Assembly: GCA_017515425.1 (NCBI GenBank)
Contig: JAFWFU010000024.1
Coordinates: 1 to 63,323, forward strand
Source of the DNA: Mogibacterium sp.
GTDB taxonomy: Bacteria; Bacillota; Clostridia; Peptostreptococcales; Anaerovoracaceae
DNA length: 63,323 nt
Reading direction: 5' to 3'
The notes below the pieces were generated by a model. It searched no databases, had not been told where the DNA came from, and saw only the letters and a program-made list of their open reading frames with translations. A program made the translations under genes and the position numbers. Positions 25,482 through 33,942 of this stretch are shown here, piece by piece; positions within the stretch are counted from its first letter, which is position 1, and every line of letters begins with the position of its first letter.

Positions 25482-26603
25482 TTACAGCGTCAAATCTCCA
25501 TCTTTGACCCAGCCAAGCCTGCGGCAGACCGAATTTATAAGTGGTGCGAGAACCGCGGGCAGCACGAAGCATATGAGAATAAGCCCGAGCCAATCCATGC
25601 CCGTTATTCCAGATTTCACACCGGAAGCCACATCAGCCACCCAGCCTGAATAAACACCTATCTGCCCAACGAACCCGCATGTACCCATGCCGCTTGATAC
25701 GGCGGCACCGTTCATTTGCAGCTTAAATATGCAGGTGGCTATAGGCCCCGTAATGGCAGCCGTCAATGTTGGGGCTATCCATATTCGCGGGTTTTTTACG
25801 ATATTTCCCATTTGGAGCATGGACGTTCCTATTCCTTGAGAAATGAGCCCGCCCCATTTGTTTTCAGGAAACGACATGACGGCAAAGCCAATCATCTGCG
25901 CGCAGCAGCCCGCGACAGCAGCCCCGCCCGCAAGTCCTGTAAGGGCGAGCGCAGCGCATATCGCCGCAGAGGAGATCGGAAGCGTAAGCGCCATTCCGAC
26001 TATCACAGATACGATTATCCCCATCATAAAAGGTCTGAGCTCGGTAGCCCACATGACGAGGCTGCCCACCTTCATAGCCGCAGCGCCGAGTGCCGGCGCC
26101 CACCAAGCGGAGAGTGCCACCCCTACGCCTATGGTTACAAGTGGAGTGACAAGAATATCCACTCTAGTCTCACCGAATACCGCCTTGCCGCATTCCGCCG
26201 CAATTATCGCAATAATCAGCACGGCGAGGGGGCCGCCCGCTCCTCCGAGCCCGTTGGCAGCAAAGCCTACCGTCGCCAACGAAAATAGGACGAGCGGAGG
26301 CGCTTTCAGCGCATACCCGATGGCTATCGCCATCGCCGGCCCCGTCATGGCGACCGCCAGCCCCCCTACTGTATAGCTCGTCACCTCATTCACCGTCCAA
26401 ACAGGGGTGGTTAAAAATCCTATCTTAAATTGCGTGCCTATGGTATTTATTATCGTCCCGATAAGCAGCGAACAGAAGAGCCCCTGCGCCATTGCTGAGA
26501 GCGCGTCTATCCCGTATCGCTTGGCACTTATCTCTATATTCTTCCTCTCGAGGAAGGCTCCAAACCCTCCTCTTTTTCCTTTTCCCTTTGCTTCCTTTGT
26601 CAT
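25482..26603 (-). CDS. PTS_EIIC_2/PfoR-like integral membrane protein
   Basis: The protein has 373 residues and about ten hydrophobic segments rich in Gly/Ala. The pattern (GIDALSAMAQGLFCSLLIGTI at the start, MNGAAVSSGMGTCGFVGQIG near residue 300) matches the PTS_EIIC_2 family that includes PfoR. These proteins have no attached EIIA/EIIB parts and their substrate is not established. AGGAGA precedes the ATG. It is divergent from mltG, with the two promoters in the 112-bp gap. Confidence 0.8.
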   Translation of the reverse strand: MTKEAKGKGKRGGFGAFLERKNIEISAKRYGIDALSAMAQGLFCSLLIGTIINTIGTQFKIGFLTTPVWTVNEVTSYTVGGLAVAMTGPAMAIAIGYALKAPPLVLFSLATVGFAANGLGGAGGPLAVLIIAIIAAECGKAVFGETRVDILVTPLVTIGVGVALSAWWAPALGAAAMKVGSLVMWATELRPFMMGIIVSVIVGMALTLPISSAAICAALALTGLAGGAAVAGCCAQMIGFAVMSFPENKWGGLISQGIGTSMLQMGNIVKNPRIWIAPTLTAAITGPIATCIFKLQMNGAAVSSGMGTCGFVGQIGVYSGWVADVASGVKSGITGMDWLGLILICFVLPAVLAPLINSVCRRLGWVKDGDLTL

Positions 26604-26715
26604 TTCGTCTCCTATGGTCTATAATGTTCATTACGGTATTGCCGCATATTATATAATTCTGATTTGCGTCAATATTCGCCAAGTTCAGTATATCATATTA
26701 TGGAAGGAAATATAT

Positions 26716-27810
26716 ATGAAACACTCTGCTGCAAATAACAAAAGAAGAAAAAAGGGAGCTCCAAAAGTGCTCCTCTTAATCATACTCGTCCTCGCCGTCC
26801 TCGTCGGCGGAGGCGGCGCATATACAATGGGGCTTCGCCCTGTGGAAAGCGGAAACGAAGAGCCTATCGTAGTGGAAATTCCAAACGGCTCCGGCGCTTC
26901 CCTCATTGTAGAGATACTTGACGAGGCGGGGCTTGTCAGAAATAAGTTCTGGGCTAAGGTCAATACCAAGCTGGGCGGCTATAACAGCCTCCAAGCTAAT
27001 ACCTATATCTTCAACAAGGGCATGGCTTTCAATACCATTATGAAGATTATAAATGAAGGCGACTTCGACTATGTCTCCAAGGAGTCCGTCGAGGTCAGAG
27101 ACGGCGCGCGTCTTGAACAGGTGGCGGCAGACATCGCAGAGCAGCTTGCTTTCAGCAAGGAGGAAATCCTCGACAAATGGTCGGATAAGGATTATCTTAG
27201 CACGCTCATTGATAAATATTGGTTTCTGACTGATGACATTCTCGGCAGGGACGTCATGTATCCGCTCGAGGGCTATCTTTACGCCGACACATATTTCGTA
27301 ACCACGGATAATTCCACGATTGAGGGCTTCACCGAGATGTGTCTTGACAGAATGCAGGAAGAGCTTGACGCAAGGCGTGACGAAATCGAGGACAGCAATT
27401 TCTCCGTCCATGAGATTCTCACCCTTACATCTATAGTCACGAAAGAAGCCTTGGCGGAAGATCAGGCAGGCGTCGCAGGCGTCTTTATGAACAGGCTTGC
27501 CAATGGAATGTCGCTCGGCTCCGACGTAACGGTCTGCTATATATTCCAGGAGGACAGGGTTGACCTCAAGCAGAGTCAGCTCGACAGCGACAATCCATAT
27601 AATACCCGCAGATTTGCAGGACTTCCTCCCGGACCGATTTGCCAAGTCGTCGGAAGTGCGATTGACGCCACGCTGAACTACGAAAACCACGACTACCTCT
27701 TCTTCATAGCTGATGAAAACGGTATTGTAAGATATAGCGCGGACGAATCCGGTCATGTTCAGAATATCGACGACTACGGTCTCGTAAAAGATGAAGAAGA
27801 ATCCGAATAA
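26716..27810 (+). CDS. mltG: Endolytic murein transglycosylase MltG (YceG-like)
   Basis: The protein has 364 residues from ATG 26716, with GGAAGG 9-10 nt upstream. A basic N-terminus and one membrane helix (~18-38) precede a LysM-like part and the YceG domain. The catalytic Glu lies in LTSIVTKEALAEDQAGVAGVF, and FAGLPPGPICQVVGSAIDATLNY is the conserved C-terminal signature. MltG cleaves nascent glycan strands and sets their length. The acidic tail's codons (EEESE) form half of the terminator hairpin. Confidence 0.93.
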   Translation: MKHSAANNKRRKKGAPKVLLLIILVLAVLVGGGGAYTMGLRPVESGNEEPIVVEIPNGSGASLIVEILDEAGLVRNKFWAKVNTKLGGYNSLQANTYIFNKGMAFNTIMKIINEGDFDYVSKESVEVRDGARLEQVAADIAEQLAFSKEEILDKWSDKDYLSTLIDKYWFLTDDILGRDVMYPLEGYLYADTYFVTTDNSTIEGFTEMCLDRMQEELDARRDEIEDSNFSVHEILTLTSIVTKEALAEDQAGVAGVFMNRLANGMSLGSDVTVCYIFQEDRVDLKQSQLDSDNPYNTRRFAGLPPGPICQVVGSAIDATLNYENHDYLFFIADENGIVRYSADESGHVQNIDDYGLVKDEEESE

Positions 27811-27826
27811 CCGGTTCGGATTCTTC
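27796..27826. terminator. Hairpin overlapping the mltG stop codon
   Basis: A 12-bp perfect stem GAAGAATCCGAA / TTCGGATTCTTC flanks a loop that begins with the stop TAA. The following sequence (CTTCATTTATATATT) is only moderately T-rich. It could also stop the facing dsdA transcript. Confidence 0.65.
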
Positions 27827-27896
27827 CTTCATTTATATATTATTCACATTGCATTATCACTATAAACTAATCCGAGCGACCCCCAATTTAGCGTCG

Positions 27897-29192
27897 TCAG
27901 CCCCTCAGCAGCTCGTTTCTCACATACTGCGGCACCATGCTGCCGCCCGTCGCCCATGCCACATGCACGGCGTCCGCCATTTTATCCTCGAGCTCGTTCT
28001 GCCTTAGGTATCTCTTTGCGTCCTCATCTATGCTTATTGTCGCAGGCCCTATGAACGCAGCGCAGGCGCTCGGCTCTATATAGAGATTTTCACTCTTATA
28101 CAGCTTCCTCAGATATTCGTTCAGCCTGCTGTCGTCCACGGTAAATTCCCCCGCCATAAGGAGATTCATCATCTGACAAATCAGCCCCGAAGGTCTCCCC
28201 ACGGCAAGCCCGTCAGCCTCCGTCCTGCCGGAAAGCCCTATATCCTGTACGCAGATATTATTCATCTCGCCCGTCTCGAGTCCGACCAACATGCACGGAC
28301 AGTTCACCGGCTCCACGAAGAAACAATGCACATTGTCGCCGAACAAAAGCTTTAGCCCGAATGTGACGCCGCCCGGCGCGCCGCCAACCCCGCATGGCAG
28401 ATATACGAAGAGCGGGTGATTTTGATCTATCTCAATGCCCTGAGCCTTAAACTGTCTCTTCATTCTGCCTGCCGCGACGGCATATCCGAGAAAAAGAGCC
28501 GCAGAGTTTTCGTCATCAACGAAATAGCTCATCGGGTCAGCATCTGACTCCGCTCTTCCCTGCTCCACGGCAGCTCCATAGTCTCCTTCATATTCCACTA
28601 CGATCGCACCTCGCGCCCTCAGGAGATCCTTCTTCCACTGTTTCGCGTCCATGGACATATGCACTATGGCTTCATACCCGAGCGCAGCCGACATGATACC
28701 TATGCTCATGCCCAGATTGCCCGTCGATCCGACCTGCACCTTATGCCTCGAGAAAACCTTGCGCGCTTCCTCGCTTGCGAGCTTCAAATAGTCATCACCA
28801 ATGCCTGTCAGTATGCCGTTTTCTATAGCCAAATCCTCAGTATGCTTGAGAACCTCATAGACTCCGCCTCTTGCCTTGACCGAGCCCGAGACCTTTAGGT
28901 CGCTGTCCCTTTTCAGAAAGAGCCTGCCCGTAAGGCGCGCCCCCTCTTCATTCAGAACCGCCTTCATATCCTCTAATTCGGTAAGCGGCGACTCGATAAT
29001 CCCTCCGTCGCCCCTCGTCTCAGGAAAGTAATGCATGATGAGCGGGGCAAATCTTTCCAGCCTCGCCTCGGCGTCCGCGACATCATCTGCACTAAAATCA
29101 ATCTGCGACAGCCCCTCAGCCGCAGGCACCCTGCAAGGATTTATCCAGCACAGCTCTTCGGCATTCTTAATCCTATCTAAATACTCTTTCAT
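27897..29192 (-). CDS. dsdA: D-serine ammonia-lyase
   Basis: The protein has 431 residues, a PLP fold-type II enzyme converting D-serine to pyruvate and ammonia. DLKVSGSVKARGGVYEV contains the PLP lysine, VGSTGNLGMSIG the phosphate-binding loop, and LPCGVGGAPGGVTFG plus FFVEPVNCPCML are DsdA signatures. Its length is close to the family norm. GGGAGAGGAG lies just before the ATG. No dsdC or dsdX homologue is next to it; instead a structured leader with a terminator-like hairpin precedes it. Confidence 0.95.
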   Translation of the reverse strand: MKEYLDRIKNAEELCWINPCRVPAAEGLSQIDFSADDVADAEARLERFAPLIMHYFPETRGDGGIIESPLTELEDMKAVLNEEGARLTGRLFLKRDSDLKVSGSVKARGGVYEVLKHTEDLAIENGILTGIGDDYLKLASEEARKVFSRHKVQVGSTGNLGMSIGIMSAALGYEAIVHMSMDAKQWKKDLLRARGAIVVEYEGDYGAAVEQGRAESDADPMSYFVDDENSAALFLGYAVAAGRMKRQFKAQGIEIDQNHPLFVYLPCGVGGAPGGVTFGLKLLFGDNVHCFFVEPVNCPCMLVGLETGEMNNICVQDIGLSGRTEADGLAVGRPSGLICQMMNLLMAGEFTVDDSRLNEYLRKLYKSENLYIEPSACAAFIGPATISIDEDAKRYLRQNELEDKMADAVHVAWATGGSMVPQYVRNELLRG

Positions 29193-29218
29193 GCTCCTCT
29201 CCCTTTCTCATATATAAA

Positions 29219-29302
29219 AAGTGCATCCCCTCGGACACACTTCGTAGATGGTTGTTTCAATTCGCAGCCATATACTGCAACAAGAAAACCGTTCTGCAAC
29301 CA
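29219..29302 (-). promoter_or_regulatory. Structured dsdA leader with terminator hairpin (candidate attenuator/riboswitch)
   Basis: From a start near 29301 the leader begins with TGGTTG (29302-29297), which pairs with CAACCA (29254-29249), enclosing internal GCAG/CTGC pairings. A second hairpin, AAGTGTGTCC/GGATGCACTT (29242-29221), is followed directly by TTTTT, so it looks like an intrinsic terminator ahead of the dsdA ribosome site. A promoter-leader-terminator-gene order implies regulated readthrough. It does not match any riboswitch or T-box consensus I know. The rest of the gap to 29600 shows no gene; it includes a CCGAAT/ATTCGG repeat near trkA. Confidence 0.5.
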
Positions 29303-29307
29303 CCTAT

Positions 29308-29336
29308 AATATACAATTTTTGACTCCCATAATCAA
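29308..29336 (-). promoter_or_regulatory. dsdA promoter
   Basis: TTGATT (29336-29331) and TATATT (29313-29308) are separated by 17 bp on the minus strand, placing the transcript start at the base of the leader structure. Confidence 0.6.
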
Positions 29337-29600
29337 CACTTTTTTTCTATGCGAACTTTGCTGGAAACCTCCGCTGAATAATCTCTGAAAATTGTTGAAA
29401 TTCCGCTCTTTTTCCAATGCGGATTACGAGCTCGGGCAGCCTCAATCCCCCTACCAGCCGCAGTTCAGCCATAATTATTGAAAATACCTTAGCACAGGAA
29501 TATAATATAGCGTCAGAATAAGGAAATTGTAAACACCCGAATTCGACATTCGGATATTATCAAATCATAATATTTTGAGATTATCGGAGACTGTTTAGAT

Positions 29601-30968
29601 ATGAAAATCGCTATACTCGGCGCCGGAAAACTCGGACTTCGCATTGTCGAGGCTCTGATAGACGGCGACTATGACATAACGCTTGTCGACAGCAATGACG
29701 AAAAGCTGAATAGGATTGCGCAGCAGTATGATGTTATGACTGTATGCGGCGACGCCAAGACCATTGAGCTCCTGAAGGAAATCGACGTGTCTGATACCGA
29801 CTTCCTTTTCAGCGTAACGGCTTCCGACGACACCAATATACTTGCGGCTTCCTTTGCCAAGGCGCTCGGCGCCAAATATGTGGGGGCAAGGGTCAGAGAG
29901 CCTGAGCATATGCACCAGCTCGGCTTCATTCGCGACCATTGCAAGATTGACATGCTGATAAATCCCGACCTTCTCATCAGCGGGGAGATTTACCGTTACC
30001 TCATTGAGAAGTACACTCTCGGAAACGGCGTATATACATTCGATCAGATTGCTCTGATAGAATTCGAGGCTAATAAGCTGCCCGAGATAATAGGCGGAGA
30101 TCTCACTCAGTTCAGAGCCAGGATGTCGGACTTCCTGATTATAGGAATTTCCCGAAGCGGCAAGATGATTATCCCGCACGGCTCGGACAAGATTGCAGAG
30201 GGCGACGTCCTCTACCTCATCGGCGGCAAGGAAAACATTCTAAAGCTCAGCAAAAAAGTTCATTCCAAACAGCGTCACAGCGACGCACGCAGGGTGATGA
30301 TTATTGGCGGCGGCAAGACAGGTTATTATCTTGCTGAACGCCTCGCGGACTACGGCTCCGAGGTCAAGATAATCGAGCGCGACAGACAGCATTGCCACTA
30401 TCTGACGAATAATCTCAGGAAGGTAATGGTGATTCACGGCGACGGCACGAATGTGCAGCTCTTGGTGGACGAGGATCTCGACCGCATGGACGCCTTCGTC
30501 ACCTGCACGGGATATGATGAGGAAAACCTCTTGCTTGCGCTCATTGCCAAAAATCACGGCGTAGAAGATGTAATATCCAAGGTCAGCCGCGAGAGCTATA
30601 AAGACCTCATCTCCAAACTCGGAATAGATATGGTGCTCAACCCTCTCGATATTACGGCGAGCTTCCTGCTCAGAGCAATCAGAGGCTCCCATAGGGTGCT
30701 GTCCTCGGTGCTGCTGCAGGGGCAGGCTGAGCTGATGGAGATTTTTGCCTCCGACAGAATCAGTATGCTTGGCAAGCCCGTCAAGGAACTAAAGCTGCCC
30801 GAATATGTCATCATAGCAGCAATCAGAAGGGGCTCTACCACGATTATCCCCGACGGAAACACCGTGATACAGGACGGCGATCGCGTTATCGTAGTCTGCC
30901 TTGTGTCTGAAATCGGATATATTGAAAAGCTGATGAAACCTGCCTCAAGGCTCGGAATCAGCAGATAG
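29601..30968 (+). CDS. trkA: TrkA potassium uptake regulatory subunit
   Basis: The protein has 455 residues with two full RCK modules. Each has a Rossmann NAD(H)-binding half (MKIAILGAGKLGLRIVEAL at the start; VMIIGGGKTGYYLAERLADYG near residue 231) followed by a TrkA_C domain (ending with ISRSGKMIIPHGSDKIAEGDVLYLIGG and IRRGSTTIIPDGNTVIQDGDRVIVV). It gates the membrane subunit TrkH, encoded next. In Bacillota such RCK_C domains are common c-di-AMP receptors. Its last codons (Ile-Ser-Arg-stop) are part of a 27-bp tandem repeat that fills the gap to trkH. Confidence 0.95.
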   Translation: MKIAILGAGKLGLRIVEALIDGDYDITLVDSNDEKLNRIAQQYDVMTVCGDAKTIELLKEIDVSDTDFLFSVTASDDTNILAASFAKALGAKYVGARVREPEHMHQLGFIRDHCKIDMLINPDLLISGEIYRYLIEKYTLGNGVYTFDQIALIEFEANKLPEIIGGDLTQFRARMSDFLIIGISRSGKMIIPHGSDKIAEGDVLYLIGGKENILKLSKKVHSKQRHSDARRVMIIGGGKTGYYLAERLADYGSEVKIIERDRQHCHYLTNNLRKVMVIHGDGTNVQLLVDEDLDRMDAFVTCTGYDEENLLLALIAKNHGVEDVISKVSRESYKDLISKLGIDMVLNPLDITASFLLRAIRGSHRVLSSVLLQGQAELMEIFASDRISMLGKPVKELKLPEYVIIAAIRRGSTTIIPDGNTVIQDGDRVIVVCLVSEIGYIEKLMKPASRLGISR

Positions 30969-31037
30969 GCGCATTCACTGAATATCAGCAGCTAGACGCA
31001 TTCGCTGAGTATCAGCAGATAGGCGCATTCACGAAGA
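30957..31037. repeat. 27-bp tandem repeat spanning the trkA stop and the trkA-trkH gap
   Basis: Three copies start ATCAGCAG at 30957, 30984 and 31011; the third is complete for about 20 bp. The first copy contains the last three codons and stop of trkA, and each later copy repeats that stop context (ATCAGCAGATAG or a variant). The trkH ATG follows at 31039 with only a poor ribosome site, so the array also changes the spacing available for translational coupling. Confidence 0.85.
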
Positions 31038-31038
31038 A

Positions 31039-32502
31039 ATGAAGCGAATCGCATATTTCTATGGAATATTTTTGAATCTGATGGGGGCATGTTTCAGCCT
31101 CCCGCTTATAACCGCTCTGATCTATATGGAGACCTCTTCAATCAGAGCTTTTTCTCTTGTCATTCTGTTTTGCCTTGCGGCGGGCTCTCTTCTTCGCAGG
31201 CTGTGCAGAAGCAGTATTGACTCGCTCAGGATTAAACCGAGGGAGACCTATCTCCTCGTTGCCACGGTATGGCTTATAGCCTCAGCGATAGGAGCTCTTC
31301 CCTATATGCTCACGGGGGCTCTTCCGAATTTCTTCGACGCCTTCTTTGAGACCGCCTCCGGCTTTACGACTACGGGCGCTACCGTAATTGACGGCGTTGA
31401 GGCTCTTCCGCGTGCAGTGCTGATATGGCGTTCGCTTTCTCAGTGGCTCGGCGGCATGGGGATAATAGTCCTCTTCGTGGCTTTCCTTCCCAGCTTCGGG
31501 ATAAAGGCGAGGAATATAGCGGCAGCCGAAACGCCGGGGCCTACAGTCACCAAGCTATCGTCCACCTTTACGGGCACAGCCCAGAGGCTTTATATCGCAT
31601 ATATCATACTCACTGCGGCAATGCTGCTCCTCTTAATGGCTGGAAATGTGAGCTTTTACGATTCCCTAAACCATTCGTTTACCACAATGGCGACGGGCGG
31701 CTTTTCCACATACAGCAACAGCATAGCGCATTTCGGGAGCAATTACGTCACTTGGGTCATCACGATATTCATGTTCCTTGCCGGAACCAATTTCGAACTC
31801 TTCTTCGTCCTGTTCTCCGGCAGCATTAAAAAGGTGATGAAAAATGAGGAGTTTCGGCTCTATGCTTCCATAGTATTTGCAGCCACGCTTCTAATCAGCA
31901 TATCGCTTATGACTCAGGGCGGATATACGGACGCATTTCAGTCCCTGACGGATTCGGCATTTCAGGTGATGACGATCCTCTCCACCACGGGCTATGCGAC
32001 GGTCGATTTCAACCTATGGCCCACTCTCTGCCTCATGCTGATTGTAATTCTTATGATAATCGGCGGCTCGAGCTCATCTACAGCAGGCGGTATCAAGGTC
32101 ATCAGACTTTTGGTTCTCTCCAAGCTGCTGAGAAGAGAGGTCTCGCTCAAGCTGCATGAACGCTCCGTCAACGACATACGCGTGAACCGTCATAAGCTTC
32201 TCCCCGAGACGCTGAGCTTTATCATAAGCTTTTTAACCATGTATATCTTTACCATTTTGCTGGGAACCCTCGCAGTTTCTATCGCTGACCCCGCGGGAAT
32301 CATCACCAATTTTACAGCCGTGCTCTCATGTATCAGCAATGTGGGGCCGGGGCTCGACAAGGTGGGGCCGACCTGCACCTTTAGCTTTTACAGCAATTTC
32401 AGCAAATTCATACTTTCATTTATAATGATTGCGGGCAGATTGGAGCTGTCCACGCTGTTTATAATATTCACCCCGTATTATTGGAAGCCTGGCAGGGTAT
32501 AG
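31039..32502 (+). CDS. trkH: TrkH-type potassium transporter, canonical subunit
   Basis: The protein has 487 residues. The fourfold M1-P-M2 architecture is visible, with a glycine in each pore loop: ETASGFTTTGATV, TTMATGGFSTY, STTGYATVDF and SNVGPGLDKVG. These four glycines form the K+ selectivity filter in this family. It lies downstream of its regulator trkA and upstream of a second TrkH-like gene. A heptanucleotide tandem array follows its stop codon. Confidence 0.95.
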   Translation: MKRIAYFYGIFLNLMGACFSLPLITALIYMETSSIRAFSLVILFCLAAGSLLRRLCRSSIDSLRIKPRETYLLVATVWLIASAIGALPYMLTGALPNFFDAFFETASGFTTTGATVIDGVEALPRAVLIWRSLSQWLGGMGIIVLFVAFLPSFGIKARNIAAAETPGPTVTKLSSTFTGTAQRLYIAYIILTAAMLLLLMAGNVSFYDSLNHSFTTMATGGFSTYSNSIAHFGSNYVTWVITIFMFLAGTNFELFFVLFSGSIKKVMKNEEFRLYASIVFAATLLISISLMTQGGYTDAFQSLTDSAFQVMTILSTTGYATVDFNLWPTLCLMLIVILMIIGGSSSSTAGGIKVIRLLVLSKLLRREVSLKLHERSVNDIRVNRHKLLPETLSFIISFLTMYIFTILLGTLAVSIADPAGIITNFTAVLSCISNVGPGLDKVGPTCTFSFYSNFSKFILSFIMIAGRLELSTLFIIFTPYYWKPGRV

Positions 32503-32523
32503 AGCATAGAATATAGATAAAGC

Positions 32524-32593
32524 ATAGAGTATAGAGTATAGAGTATAGAGTATAGAGTATAGAGTTTAGAGTTTAGAGTTTCGAGTTTCGAGC
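32524..32593. repeat. Heptanucleotide tandem array between the two trkH genes
   Basis: Ten consecutive 7-bp units are present: six exact ATAGAGT, two TTAGAGT and two TTCGAGn. Looser units extend upstream to about 32498. The array sits in the 138-bp gap between trkH and the second TrkH-like gene, which otherwise holds only the GAGGAAAG ribosome site. Such arrays are prone to slippage, so spacing may vary between strains. Confidence 0.9.
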
Positions 32594-32640
32594 GAAGAGC
32601 ATAGAGCGCATAATAGTACAGAACATAGCGAGGAAAGAAA

Positions 32641-33936
32641 ATGAATCTACTCCGTCATAAAAAAGGCGGCATTCAAATCGGGCACGCTGCATTGTATAAA
32701 ATAACAGTCGCCGCATGGCTGCTGCTCATATCGGCGTCCTCTTTGGTTTACTATTTTATAATGCCCGAATACGGCTTTTCGTCCGCTCTGCTCGAGGCGA
32801 CTGCGGGCTGGACTGCTACGGGGATCGGCGCATATGACGCGGCGTCCGTTCCGCTTGGATTGCAGATTTTCAGATCCATATCTAATTGGATTGGCGGCGT
32901 GGGTATTATAATGCTGGCGCTGACTCTGCTTCCTTCCCGTCAGTTCATGGGCTGGACGCTTGCCGCAACGGAATTTCCGGGTCCTGATTTTCTGAAAAGC
33001 GAGACGGATTTTCGCAGACACTACAGAAAGATAGTGGCGATATATGCCTGTCTTTCGCTTCTGCAATTCATACTTCTTTTGCTCGCTGGCATGGCTCCGC
33101 TCGAGGCTTTTATGAGCGCGCTTTCGAATACCTCGACCGCCGGACTTAATCATATAAACAACGGGGTTGTCACCTCTCTAAGCCCGCAGATTAAAATAAT
33201 ACTGACATTTTTCGCCTTCATCTGCTCCGTAAATTCAGCAGTCTTTATCCATATTCTCAGGAGAAAATGGAAGGATTTAAAAAAGAGCAGCGAATTAAAG
33301 ATTTATATTTTACGCATAGCCGCCACTGTCATTCTCATCAGCGGGATTCTCATTCTGAGAGGGCATGACGGAAATCCTGTTCAGACTATCTGCTCTGTTC
33401 TAATGCAGGTCATATCCTTCTTTTCCACCTCCGGCTTTATCATAAGCGATATAGCCGCGTGGCATGATGTATGCATTATCATTCTTATGATTATGGGCTT
33501 TGCCGGAGCCTGCTCTCTTTCCACGGGCGGCGGCTTTAAGATATGCAGGCTGGTAATCGCGGTAAAGACCATGTCCTACGGTCTTTACAGACATGTGCAC
33601 CCTAGCAGCGTGCGTAGCCTCACCTTTGACAAAAAACCGATAAAGAGCGAGACGGTCGTATCTGCCAACCTCTTCATCGCTCTTTTTATGATGACATATC
33701 TGCTTGGAGCCCTGCTCCTCTCATTTGATAATATGAGCCTCGCCAGCGCCCTTGGCTATTCTCAGGCAATGATTACGAATACGGGTCTTTCCCTCGCTTC
33801 GCCAGGCTCAGCCGGACTTGCAACAGGAGTAAGCGCTTATGGCAAATTCGTGCTCTCATTTATAATGATAGCCGGACGCCTCGAGGTCTATCCTCTCCTC
33901 ATGCTGCTCTTCCGAAATTTCTGGAAGTCTGAGTAA
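32641..33936 (+). CDS. Divergent TrkH/KtrB-like cation transporter subunit
   Basis: The protein has 431 residues and the TrkH fold (four hydrophobic pore repeats, ending FVLSFIMIAGRLEVYPLLMLLF as in canonical TrkH). The pore loops depart from the norm: TAGWTATGIGAYD, SNTSTAGLNHI, STSGFIISDI and TNTGLSLASPG. A glycine can still be placed in each, but flanking filter residues differ (for example Thr-Ala-Gly-Leu replaces Gly-Gly-Phe). It may be a subunit with altered ion preference or an auxiliary partner. AGGAAAG precedes the ATG. It ends 6 bp from the facing channel gene. Confidence 0.85.
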   Translation: MNLLRHKKGGIQIGHAALYKITVAAWLLLISASSLVYYFIMPEYGFSSALLEATAGWTATGIGAYDAASVPLGLQIFRSISNWIGGVGIIMLALTLLPSRQFMGWTLAATEFPGPDFLKSETDFRRHYRKIVAIYACLSLLQFILLLLAGMAPLEAFMSALSNTSTAGLNHINNGVVTSLSPQIKIILTFFAFICSVNSAVFIHILRRKWKDLKKSSELKIYILRIAATVILISGILILRGHDGNPVQTICSVLMQVISFFSTSGFIISDIAAWHDVCIIILMIMGFAGACSLSTGGGFKICRLVIAVKTMSYGLYRHVHPSSVRSLTFDKKPIKSETVVSANLFIALFMMTYLLGALLLSFDNMSLASALGYSQAMITNTGLSLASPGSAGLATGVSAYGKFVLSFIMIAGRLEVYPLLMLLFRNFWKSE

Positions 33937-33942
33937 TCCCTT

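Noticed and set aside
26407-26715. N-terminal extension of MltG by about 100 residues
   Set aside because: That part overlaps the divergent EIIC-like gene and the shared promoter region; ATG 26716 has a good ribosome site and begins a normal basic N-terminus plus membrane helix.
29219-29302. T-box leader upstream of dsdA
   Set aside because: No AGGGTGG-type antiterminator sequence or Stem I signature is present.
32498-32593. CRISPR-like array
   Set aside because: Units are 7 bp and contiguous with no spacers, so it is a simple tandem repeat.
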